A stretch of 50,247 nucleotides of DNA, taken from NCBI GenBank assembly GCA_964633225.1, contig CAZWFQ010000023.1:1-50247 (forward strand), in the 5' to 3' direction. Shown here piece after piece: positions 7,580-16,300 of this stretch (the stretch's first letter is position 1; every line of letters begins with the position of its first letter). Under the pieces are notes generated by a model that did no database searches, was not told the origin of the DNA, and worked only from the letters and a program-made list of their open reading frames with translations. Made by a program: the position numbers and the translations under genes. The DNA is from JAKQIM01 sp964633225 (GTDB lineage: Bacteria; Chloroflexota; Anaerolineae; Anaerolineales; UBA4823).

Positions 7580-8770
7580 ATGGTTGCAAAAATCATTAAG
7601 GAACTGCGCAGTATTCCTCGCTTCAGCTACCTGCTCGCTGTGCTTACCATCCTGGGATTAGGTGCCGGGTTCTACCGTTTGTATGCCGGGCTGGGCGACA
7701 CCACCAACATGAGCAAGGTCTTTCCCTGGGGCGTCTGGATCAGCTTTGACCTGACCACCGTTGCCCTATCGGGCGGCGCGTTCACCCTGGCAGCGTTGGT
7801 GTATGTTTTTCACATGCATGATCTACACCCTGCCACCCGCCCAACCGTGTTGTTCGGACTGCTGGGATATGGCTCGGTGCTGGTGATCTTGTTCTTCGAC
7901 CTGGGGCGCTGGGATCGCTTCTGGCACTTCCTGGTTTACCCCAACATCAATTCGGCCTTGTTTGAGGTCAGTTGGTGCATCGCCATTTATTCAACCATCC
8001 TGGTCTATGAATTCAGCCCAGTGATCGTGGAACGCTTTGGCAACAATAAACTCCTGGAACTGATCAAGAAAATGACCGTACCCATGGTCATCGCCGGGGT
8101 TACGCTGTCTTCCATGCACCAATCATCACTGGGAACGCTCTTCATCGTCATGTCGCCGCGTCTGCACCCCCTTTGGTACTCGCTGCTGCTCCCGGTATTC
8201 TTCTTGCTCTCCTCTATTCCAGCCGGCATCTCCTTGATCATCATTGGCTCAATCGTCAGCGATTACTTGTTCGGACATTCTCTCAGTCAGCGCGTGATCG
8301 AAAAGTTAGGCTGGCTGGCGCCGTGGGTGTTGAGTTTTTACCTCGCCCTCAAATTGGGTGAGTTGTTAGTAACCGAAGAATTAGAGCTGCTCTTTCACAG
8401 CGGCATTTACAGCCTGCTTTTTGGGGCAGAATTAGTGATTGGCGTTGTCATCCCCATGATCTTGTTCTCTATCAAACAAGTGCGCTGGAGCCGTACCGGT
8501 TCATTGATCGCCGCCCTCTTTGTAGCGGCCGGCATTGTATTTAACCGCTTCAATGCAACCTGGTTCGCCATCAAACCATTGAACGGCGTAATCTATACGC
8601 CTTCCTGGCTGGAGATTGCTCTTTTGGTAGGTGTAGGGTCGGGCGTGTTGTTGATTTTCACCCTCATCTCTCACTACTTCCCGGTTTTCGTAGAGACGAT
8701 GCCCACAAAAGAGCGCATAAAGGCTGACGCAAGCCTGCCTAAATCTGCCAATGCTCCAGCAGGAGATTGA
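7580..8770 (+). CDS. NrfD/PsrC-family quinone-interacting membrane subunit
   Basis: This is a 396-aa polytopic membrane protein of the NrfD/HybB/PsrC family, which exchanges electrons with menaquinone and completes the Mo-FeS-NrfD module. Around ten hydrophobic helices are visible. One conserved region is FPWGVWISFDLTTVALSGGA, the typical NrfD WG.....d....gla.G pattern. LSSMHQSSLGTLFIVMSPR and HPLWYSLLLPVFFLLSS are also HybB-like. The start has GAGGAG ten bases upstream and lies three bases after the previous stop. The stop overlaps the next ATG by one base (TGATG). It has no heme motif. Confidence 0.9.
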   Translation: MVAKIIKELRSIPRFSYLLAVLTILGLGAGFYRLYAGLGDTTNMSKVFPWGVWISFDLTTVALSGGAFTLAALVYVFHMHDLHPATRPTVLFGLLGYGSVLVILFFDLGRWDRFWHFLVYPNINSALFEVSWCIAIYSTILVYEFSPVIVERFGNNKLLELIKKMTVPMVIAGVTLSSMHQSSLGTLFIVMSPRLHPLWYSLLLPVFFLLSSIPAGISLIIIGSIVSDYLFGHSLSQRVIEKLGWLAPWVLSFYLALKLGELLVTEELELLFHSGIYSLLFGAELVIGVVIPMILFSIKQVRWSRTGSLIAALFVAAGIVFNRFNATWFAIKPLNGVIYTPSWLEIALLVGVGSGVLLIFTLISHYFPVFVETMPTKERIKADASLPKSANAPAGD

Positions 8771-9807
8771 TGTTGCGGCCCAGTTTTTTTCACCACCTGC
8801 ACCCTCCCACCGTTCCCGCTGCGCAAGCCCGCTGGCGATATACATTGGGTGCGGGCGGTACGGCCGTTTTCCTGATGCTGGTATTGGTCGTTACCGGCGC
8901 GCTGGAAATGTTCTATTACATCCCCACCCCTGCCGAAGCCGCCCTTTCGGTGCAAACACTTACCTACTCTGTGCCATTTGGCGGGCTGCTGCGTAACCTG
9001 CACTACTGGGCGGCGCAGCTTTTACTCATCGTCAGCGCCGTACATCTCATTCGCATTGTTTTTACCAGCGCTTATGCCCCGCCCAGGCGCTTCAACTATA
9101 TACTTGGCCTGGCTCTCTTTGTACTGGTTATCCTATTTGATTTCACCGGCTACATCCTGCGCTGGGACCAGGGCATCCAGTGGGCACTGGTGGTAGGCAC
9201 CAACCTGGTTAAATCCATCCCCGGGATTGGCAATGCGCTATATCAACTGTTGGTTGGTGGAGCCCAGCTTAGCGCGGCCACTTTGCTTCGCTTTTACGCC
9301 TGGCATGTCTTTGGGCTGATGCTATTGGGCGCCGTGCTGCTGGTCTGGCACATCTTCCGTGTGCGCCGTGACGGCGGTATTGCGGTACCGCCTCCGGTCC
9401 AGCGCCCCGATGCAGAGCGTATTCCGCGCGCTCAACTGGTGCGCCGCGAAGCCGCCGCCATGCTCATCACAGGCGCGGTTTTGCTCCTACTCTCAGCTTT
9501 CGTCCCTGCTCCCATCGCCCCCGCCATCGCTGAGATCACGGCCCCTTCCAACGACGCGAATGCCCCCTGGTTCTTCCTGTGGGTGCAGCAGATGCTCAAA
9601 TGGGGTGATCCTTTCTGGTGGGGGGTCGTGGCACCACTGGCTATCCTGCTGGTATTAGCGTTGATTCCCTACGCCTTCCCCAAGCCTGCCACGAACGAGC
9701 TTGGGCGCTGGTTTCCCAAGTCCAACCGCCTGGCGCAGATCACGCTAGCTGTGATCGCCTGCCTGATACTCTTGTTCACACTCTTGGAACTAGTTTTCCC
9801 AGGATAA
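8770..9807 (+). CDS. bc-complex-type diheme cytochrome b
   Basis: This is a 345-aa membrane cytochrome b. I chose ATG 8770 (AGGAG 8761-8765) rather than the TTG one codon upstream. The N-terminal four-helix part has histidine pairs in LHYWAAQLLLIVSAVHLIR and WHVFGLMLLGAVLLVWHIF, each about 14 residues apart, as needed for two b hemes. GYILRWDQ is typical of the region after helix B. A C-terminal part resembles subunit IV, but the usual PEWY quinol-site motif reads APWFFLW, so the glutamate is missing. With the Rieske protein and multiheme cytochrome downstream it forms a minimal bc-like module. Whether it oxidises or reduces quinone is unknown. Confidence 0.85.
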   Translation: MLRPSFFHHLHPPTVPAAQARWRYTLGAGGTAVFLMLVLVVTGALEMFYYIPTPAEAALSVQTLTYSVPFGGLLRNLHYWAAQLLLIVSAVHLIRIVFTSAYAPPRRFNYILGLALFVLVILFDFTGYILRWDQGIQWALVVGTNLVKSIPGIGNALYQLLVGGAQLSAATLLRFYAWHVFGLMLLGAVLLVWHIFRVRRDGGIAVPPPVQRPDAERIPRAQLVRREAAAMLITGAVLLLLSAFVPAPIAPAIAEITAPSNDANAPWFFLWVQQMLKWGDPFWWGVVAPLAILLVLALIPYAFPKPATNELGRWFPKSNRLAQITLAVIACLILLFTLLELVFPG

Positions 9808-9808
9808 G

Positions 9809-11077
9809 ATGAAGCGTATACTCTTTGCTACCGCTGCTGCGCTCCTCTTCACCACCGGCCTGGCCTGGTGGCTAGCAGAACACGCCGTAGAGCCGGTTGC
9901 CCTTACCCCATCGCTGACCGGAGAAGTCGAATACTGTCTCACCTGCCATGCCGGCCTGCCAGAGATCAGTCCTTCGCACCCTGTGGAAACCTTTGGCTGC
10001 GTGCTCTGCCACGGCGGCGAGCGACTGGCGCTAGACGCCGGCCTGGCGCACAGCAGCATGCGTGGCGGAGCCAATCCATCCGACCTGACCGTGGTCGATC
10101 AATCTTGCGGTGGCGCGGATTGTCACAGCGGGACCGCTGCGGGTGAACGCGACCACATTCAGCGCGTGATGACCAGCATCCAGACCACTTACACCGGTGC
10201 TATCACCAGCATGCGCTACACCTTTGGCGCCCAGGCCAGTCAGACCCCCTTAGTTGCCGCTTCGACAGTGATTGATACCAGCCTGCCTTCCCAGACCGGC
10301 ATACTAGCCCTTGCTGCTTTCGATCCTGCTGCCGAGACCAATATCTCATTGCAAACCTTCGGCGAGAAGTGCTTAAATTGCCATATCAATGCCCCTGCTG
10401 CTGAGGGCTTGCAGTACCAGCGCTTCACAGGCTGCGCCGCTTGCCACTCACCCAAAACCACCTACGATTCCACTCACACCGCATCTGCAAGCAAGGAGGA
10501 CCTGAGTGAGGTCCACACATTGACCACTGCCGTCGCCTATGCGCAATGCAATACCTGCCACAACCGTGGCAACTATGATCTGCGCAGCATGACCTTTGTA
10601 GAACGCAGCGACCAGCCCGCCACACGCCTGCAAGATTACTACCAACCCATCGCCCAGTTTACCCTATGCGAATACACCCTTGATTGTATTGACTGCCATA
10701 CCCGCATCGAGGTCATGGGCGACGGCGATATCCATCCCACCAAGGACAGCATCCAGTATACCCAATGCAAAACCTGCCACGGCACACCAGAGGCCCTGCC
10801 GCTGACTTACACCATCACCGACCAAGATGACATCGCCCTGCGCCAGGCTTTTTTGAACCCCATCCTAGATTTGCATCTCGGCGACACAATGCTAATGACC
10901 GAACAAGGCGAGCCGCTTTGGAATACTCGCCTTTTGCCAGACGGAACTTATGAGCTGTTTGGCAAAGCCACCGGTCAACGTTTCGTTTTCCGGCCGGTGC
11001 TGGGCAGCGGCTGCCAACAAGACCCAACCGAGCAGGAATCGCAGTACTGCCATGCCTGCCACGCAGTGGAGCGCTGA
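9809..11077 (+). CDS. Multiheme (nine-site) cytochrome c
   Basis: This is a 422-aa exported cytochrome. A signal/anchor helix is at residues 4-22 (ILFATAAALLFTTGLAWWLA). Eight CxxCH sites are present: CLTCH, CVLCH, CLNCH, CAACH, CNTCH, CIDCH, CKTCH and CHACH. A ninth, CGGADCH, has four residues between the cysteines, an uncommon CX4CH form, and lies between the second and third normal sites. Its position between cytochrome b and Rieske genes suggests it takes the place of cytochrome c1 as electron acceptor of the bc-like module. The last heme motif is five residues from the C-terminus. I do not recognise a named family. Confidence 0.88.
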   Translation: MKRILFATAAALLFTTGLAWWLAEHAVEPVALTPSLTGEVEYCLTCHAGLPEISPSHPVETFGCVLCHGGERLALDAGLAHSSMRGGANPSDLTVVDQSCGGADCHSGTAAGERDHIQRVMTSIQTTYTGAITSMRYTFGAQASQTPLVAASTVIDTSLPSQTGILALAAFDPAAETNISLQTFGEKCLNCHINAPAAEGLQYQRFTGCAACHSPKTTYDSTHTASASKEDLSEVHTLTTAVAYAQCNTCHNRGNYDLRSMTFVERSDQPATRLQDYYQPIAQFTLCEYTLDCIDCHTRIEVMGDGDIHPTKDSIQYTQCKTCHGTPEALPLTYTITDQDDIALRQAFLNPILDLHLGDTMLMTEQGEPLWNTRLLPDGTYELFGKATGQRFVFRPVLGSGCQQDPTEQESQYCHACHAVER

Positions 11078-11078
11078 G

Positions 11079-11495
11079 ATGGGCCCTGCATCTCGCCGCG
11101 ATTTTCTGAAGCTCGGCACCCAGGCTTTGCTTGCTGCCAGCGGAGTGCTTGGCCTGGGCGCCTTGCTGCGCTTTTTAGGCTACCAGGCTTCACCGCCGCC
11201 TATCACGCAGTTCGACCTCGGCCCCGCATCCGATTACCCGCTTGGCTCGCGCACAGTTCTACCGCGTGTGCCGGCCCTGCTCTTGCATACTGAGGCAGGG
11301 TTCTCAGCCATAAGCCTGGTCTGCACGCATTTAGGCTGCACGCTGGAGGAAACGGCTGATGGCTTTGCCTGCCCCTGCCACGGCTCTCACTTTGACACCC
11401 AAGGCGTTCCCCAGCGCCCCCCGGCCAAGAGATCCCTAGACCGCCTGCGCGTGGAACAGAACGCCGAAGGCCATTTGATTTTATCCATCGGTTGA
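11079..11495 (+). CDS. Rieske [2Fe-2S] protein
   Basis: This is a 138-aa Rieske iron-sulfur protein. I chose ATG 11079, one base after the upstream stop, because it begins MGPASRRDFLKLG, a Tat signal sequence followed by a hydrophobic helix that serves as membrane anchor. The cluster motifs CTHLGC and CPCHGSHF supply two Cys and two His ligands and the disulfide cysteines. The protein is at the short end for the family. In bc complexes the Rieske head shuttles electrons from the quinol site of cytochrome b to a c-type cytochrome; both partners are the two preceding genes. Confidence 0.92.
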   Translation: MGPASRRDFLKLGTQALLAASGVLGLGALLRFLGYQASPPPITQFDLGPASDYPLGSRTVLPRVPALLLHTEAGFSAISLVCTHLGCTLEETADGFACPCHGSHFDTQGVPQRPPAKRSLDRLRVEQNAEGHLILSIG

Positions 11496-11504
11496 GAGGT
11501 ATTT

Positions 11505-12203
11505 ATGAACGACGATGATGGCCATATCCTCGCTGAACGCGAGGCCCAACAACCCGACGGGGAAGCTCAAATCAGTGCGCGCCTGCGCGAGTTGCGTCGC
11601 AAACAAAAAATGAGTATCCGTGCCCTGGCTGCTCGCTGTGGCATCAGCGCCAACACGCTCAGCCTGATCGAAAACAGACGCACATCCCCTAGTGTACACA
11701 CCATCCAATTGCTGGCAGATGGGCTCGGCGTTCCCCTGTTTACATTTTTTGAAGAGGAGAAACCCCGCCCAGTCCTCGTTTACCAACAGCAAGGACAGCG
11801 CCCTCAGCTGCGCTTTGCGAATGGGACATTGGAAAAACTAGGCCAAGGTTTGCCACCATTGGGTGCCGAACCCATCTTAGTGACCCTGAATCCGGACCAG
11901 GCTGGAACGAATGATATTGACATCAATCACACAGGACGAGAATTCATCTACTGCCTGGAAGGGAAAGTGATCTGTGTGGTCGCCAACCAGGCATTCCAGC
12001 TTTCGCCCGGCGACAGCCTGCTNNNNNNNNNNGCGGAGTCAGGCCTTTTGATCGGGTTTTTCCTACCCGGCGACAGCCTGCTCTTCGATGCCAGCGCCCC
12101 GCATCGCTGGCAAAACGCTGCTTCTGGCTCATCCAGGTTGCTCGTTTTGTTTTGCCCCATGGAAGCGCACGACCAACCTGCCGAACACCACTTGGGCAAT
12201 TAA
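11505..12203 (+). CDS. XRE-family regulator with C-terminal cupin domain (contains assembly gap)
   Basis: This is a transcription regulator. Residues ~24-80 form a helix-turn-helix (LRELRRKQKMSIRALAARCG then SANTLSLIENRRTSPS). The C-terminal ~110 residues form a cupin sensor domain (GREFIYCLEGKV, APHRWQN). A ten-base N gap at 12023-12032 interrupts the cupin. The 17-mer CCCGGCGACAGCCTGCT occurs both just before the gap (12006-12022) and at 12066-12082. Joining the copies removes exactly 60 bases and gives the ordinary cupin sequence LSPGDSLLFDASAPHRW. The extra 20 codons are therefore probably a scaffolding artefact. The gene is last-but-one in the respiratory operon and could regulate it. 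Confidence 0.85.
   Translation: MNDDDGHILAEREAQQPDGEAQISARLRELRRKQKMSIRALAARCGISANTLSLIENRRTSPSVHTIQLLADGLGVPLFTFFEEEKPRPVLVYQQQGQRPQLRFANGTLEKLGQGLPPLGAEPILVTLNPDQAGTNDIDINHTGREFIYCLEGKVICVVANQAFQLSPGDSLXXXXAESGLLIGFFLPGDSLLFDASAPHRWQNAASGSSRLLVLFCPMEAHDQPAEHHLGN
12023..12032. other. Assembly gap (10 N)
   Basis: A run of ten Ns lies inside the cupin domain of the XRE regulator. It is flanked by a 17-bp duplicated sequence (12006-12022 and 12066-12082), which indicates a false join of overlapping contig ends rather than missing sequence. Confidence 0.95.
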
Positions 12204-12209
12204 GTTCAC

Positions 12210-13361
12210 ATGAACACCCCCTACAAGCCCCTCTTCCTCCTCGACCCCTCCATCCACTTCCTCAACCATGGCTCTTTTGGCGCCTGCCCGCGCCCCGTCT
12301 TCGAAGCCTACCAGCAATGGCAGCTCCGCCTCGAGCGCCAGCCCGTCCTCTTCCTTGGCCGCCAGGTGGCTGCCCTCGACCTCGAAGCCCGCCAGCCCCT
12401 CGGCGACTATCTCCACACTGCCCCCCAGAACCTGGTCTTCGTCACCAACGCCACCCAGGGCGTCAACATCATCGCCCGCTCCCTGGCCCTCCATCCCGGC
12501 GACGAGATCCTCACCACCGACCACGAATACGGCGCCTGCGATTACACCTGGGAGTTCATCTGCCACAAGACCGGCGCATCCTACATCCACCAGCCCATCC
12601 CCCTCCCCGCCCGTTCGCTCGCCGAAATGGCCGATCAGCTCTGGCAGGGCGTCACCCCCCGCACCCGGCTCATCTACATCAGCCACATCACCTCCCCCAC
12701 CGCCCTACGCCTGCCGGTCGAGCTCATCTGCGCCCGCGCCCGCCAGGCGGGCATCCTTACCCTCGTCGATGGCGCCCACGCCCCCGGCCAAATCCCCCTC
12801 CATCTCGAAGCCCTCGGCACTGACTTCTACACCGGCAACCTGCACAAATGGGCCCTGGCCCCCAAGGGCGCCGCCTTCCTCTACGCCCGCCCAGAAGTCC
12901 AAAACATGGTCGAGCCGCTGGTCGTCAGTTGGGGCTACCATGCCGGTCCTGAAGCCAATAACGGATCACGGTTCCAGGATTATCTAGGTTGGACCGGCAC
13001 CAAAGACCCCGCCGCCGCCCTCTCCGTCCCCGCTGCCATCCAGTTCATGGCAGAGCATCACTGGGAGCAGGTGCGCCAGGATTGCCACGCCCTCCTGCGT
13101 CCCGCCATCCAACGCATCTGTGACCTGTTCCAGATGCAGCCCTTGTACCCGCTCGATTCAGACCTCTACCATCAAATGGGCATCGCCCCCCTCCCGCCCG
13201 ATACCGACCTGGATGCCCTCAAAACGCATCTCTACGATGTCCACCACGTCGAGGTACCGCTCATCGACTGGAACGGCCTCAAATTCGTCCGCATCTCCGT
13301 CCAGGCCTACAACACCCAGGCCGACCTGGATGCTCTGGTCGAGGGGCTAGAGGGGCGATAG
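12210..13361 (+). CDS. Class V aminotransferase, isopenicillin-N-epimerase-like
   Basis: This is a 383-aa PLP enzyme of the class V aminotransferase family, in the branch containing isopenicillin N epimerase (CefD) and C-S lyases such as EgtE. Visible motifs are FLNHGSFGACP at the N-terminus, NATQGVN, LVDGAHAPGQ with the PLP-contacting Asp/His, and TGNLHKWALAPKGAAFLYA with the presumed Schiff-base lysine. It starts six bases after the XRE-cupin stop and probably ends the operon. It lacks the persulfide-cysteine motif seen in the enzyme at 752-2245. The reaction is not predictable; a C-S lyase or racemase on a sulfur amino acid would suit the context. Confidence 0.85.
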   Translation: MNTPYKPLFLLDPSIHFLNHGSFGACPRPVFEAYQQWQLRLERQPVLFLGRQVAALDLEARQPLGDYLHTAPQNLVFVTNATQGVNIIARSLALHPGDEILTTDHEYGACDYTWEFICHKTGASYIHQPIPLPARSLAEMADQLWQGVTPRTRLIYISHITSPTALRLPVELICARARQAGILTLVDGAHAPGQIPLHLEALGTDFYTGNLHKWALAPKGAAFLYARPEVQNMVEPLVVSWGYHAGPEANNGSRFQDYLGWTGTKDPAAALSVPAAIQFMAEHHWEQVRQDCHALLRPAIQRICDLFQMQPLYPLDSDLYHQMGIAPLPPDTDLDALKTHLYDVHHVEVPLIDWNGLKFVRISVQAYNTQADLDALVEGLEGR

Positions 13362-13394
13362 CGATACACTGCCTCGCCATCACCCCCCAATCAA

Positions 13395-16300
13395 TTACTG
13401 CCGGGTAATATACGGTAAGAAGAGCACCCATTTCGGTGGGGGCGGCAGCACGTTCACCACCGTGATGGCGCTGGCCTCTCCCACCGGGTTGCTGGCTGTC
13501 ACCGTGGCCGTGTACACACCGCTGGCCATATAGATATGCGCCGCCACGGCTCCCACGCCGTTGGCCCCATCCCCAAAGTCCCAGGCATAGCTGACCCCGC
13601 TGCCCTGCTCCAGGCTGGCAATCAAGATCGTGATCTCACCCAGGGTTGTCGGACCATTGTTCTCAGCCACAAGCCCGCTGATCGGCACGTCCATCACCGC
13701 CACAATGGTTGTGGTGATCTCCTGGTTGACGGTATTGCTGGCCGTCACCGTGGCCGTGTAGACACCCGTTGCGCCGTACGTATGCGTGGCCACAGTCCCG
13801 GTTCCAAACGTGCCATCCCCAAAGTCCCAGGCGTACCGCACACCAGTACCCCCCGTCACCGTCGCCGTGAAAGTGGTCGCATCTCCGATCACGGTTGGGC
13901 TGTCGTTTTCTGCCGCCAGGCCCGCAATGGGCACATCCACCACCCGCACCATGCTCTCTGTCGCCTGCTGGCCGCTGGTGTTGCTCGCCGTCACCGTAGC
14001 CGTATAGACCCCGGTTGCGCCGTAAGCATGCGTGGCCACAGCGCCGGTTCCAAACATGCCATCTCCAAAGTCCCAGGCGTACTGCACGCCCGTCCCCCCC
14101 GTCACCGTCGCCGTGAAAGTCGTCACATCCCCGATCATGCTCGGGCTGTCGTTTTCTGCCGCCAGGCCTGCAATGGGCACATCCACCACCCGCACCACGC
14201 TCTCTGCCGCCTGCTGGCCGCTGGCGTTGCTCGCCGTCACCGTAGCCGTATAGACCCCAGTTGCGCCGTAGGTGTCATTGGTCACAGCCCCCGTTCCAAA
14301 TGTGCCATCCCCAAAGTCCCAGGCGTACTGCACGCTCGTGCCCTCCGCCACCGTCGCCGTAAAGTGGGTCGCATTCCCGATCACGGTCGGGCTGTCGTTT
14401 TCTGCCGCCAGGCCCACGATCGGCGCCTCGACAACCGCTACTGTTGTAGTTGTCGTCAGCGTATTGAGAATGTTGCTGGCTGTCACCACGGCAGTATATA
14501 CCCCCACCGCCGGGTAGGTAAAGCTCGCCGCCGCCCCCGTGATCGTGATGCCTGCGCCAAAATCCCAGGTGTACTGCACACCCGTCCCCTGTTCCACCGT
14601 TGCCAAAAAGTTGGTCGCCTCCCCAATCGGGGTCGGGCTGTCGTTTTCCGCCGCCAGCCCGCTAATCGGCTGTTCAGTGTGGGTAATTGTGAACGCCTCC
14701 GCCAGCCCAGCCTCCTGGCAGTCGCCGTTATACAGGGTCAGGTCATAGACGCCCTCCGCCATGCCCATTGGCACCACCGCCTCGATCGTGTTGGCATCAA
14801 CCAGCGTCACCGAGAGCAAATAAGTCTCGCCCAATTGAACCACCGGCGTATCAATGAAATTCATCCCCTCAATCATCACCGGCGTTTCTTCACTAACCAG
14901 GCCAATACCAGGCAGCATGCTCGCCACAGCCGGGGCCGGGCTAGCCGGCCTTGCCCCCGTCACCAGGACGTCATCAATGAACCAGCCCGTACCAGGCGTT
15001 GAGCTGTCGGTGCCTACGCGCCAGCGCAGCAGTGCGTTCTGCCCGGCATAACCGCTCAGGTCCACCACCACCTGCGTCCAGGTCATCAGATCACCCCCCC
15101 AGCCAGCTCGCCCTCCCAGTGGATTCCCAAAACCGGTGGAGATGGTGCCGTTATAACCGCCGGCAGTCATATCCGGGCCCAGGTCTTCCCAGGTCGCACC
15201 GCCGTTGGTCGAGATTTCCAATACCGCCCCGTCATAAAAAACAGAACTGCCCTCAAACTGGTAACGGTGCCAAAATGTGAGGCTGCTGCCGTTCGTCACC
15301 CCAATCGCCGCCGCGTTCCACAAGGCACTATCCGTCACCGTGCCTGGGTCTGGATGGAACCAGGCATGGGTTGGGCTATGAGATTGATCGGTTGAGAGCG
15401 CCCACCCATCACTACCGTTCGCTGCCGCGTGGCTCCAACCCCCATCTCCCCCTTCCATATCATCCTCCATAATGGCCAACAGATCCACCGTGGCAAAGTG
15501 CAGCATCTCAGACCAGGCGCCGCTGCCGCAGGCGTTCTCGCCCTGTACGCGCCACCAGTAACAGCGCCCGCCTGCCAGCGGCCCCGCGGGCGTATAAGCC
15601 GGGCCAGGCAGGCCGCTTTCTTGCACCAGGGGTGGATCGAAGAAAGGGTCCAGGTCCAGCTCAAAGGTGTACGCCCCCGTGAACGAGCCTGGGGCCCACG
15701 TAAACTCCGGCGTCAGCGCCTGGCCCAAAGCCCCCTCCACCGGCGCCAGCAGGGTCGGGGTATAAGGCGCCGCAGCGTACAGGTTCAGCCCCACCGTGGC
15801 GGTCAGGGTGCTGGTCAGGCCCGTGCCCACCACATCGATCGCATAGCTCCCTTCAGAAGCCGCCGCTGTGTTGGTCAACGAGAAGGCTGATGTACCGGGC
15901 GGGATGACTGGGTTCGAGTCGAAGCCCGGCACCGTACCGGCAGGGTAATTAAAAGCCGTCAATGTGATCGGCTGGCTGTACCCGGCCGTCTCTTGGGTCA
16001 CCGCAATATTGTAAGCCGCATCCTCCGGCATACACACATCCAAAGTCTCCGGTGTTGCCACAACGTTAAAATCGAACTGATCGCGCCCATCCAACGTAGT
16101 CACCCCGCTGCCCGTCGGGTCAAGCCAGTCACTCAGCCGGCTGTCAAATGTGCCGCCGCCCGTCCATGAGACTGAAAAGCGCCCATACCAATCCGATGAA
16201 TCATTGCCACACGCCGCATCTCCGCCGTGTAACTGGCCAATCACACGGTGATCTTGGTTGAACAAGGGCGAGCCTGAAGAGCCACCTTCCGTAGTGCCTA

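Noticed and set aside
13690..14420. CRISPR-like regular repeats
   Set aside because: The units are ~246 bp, coding, and in frame with PKD domains, with no short repeat-spacer structure.
13536..15002. A 488-residue plus-strand open frame opposite the PKD protease
   Set aside because: It is His/Arg-rich and repetitive because it mirrors the PKD repeats; there is no domain or start signal.
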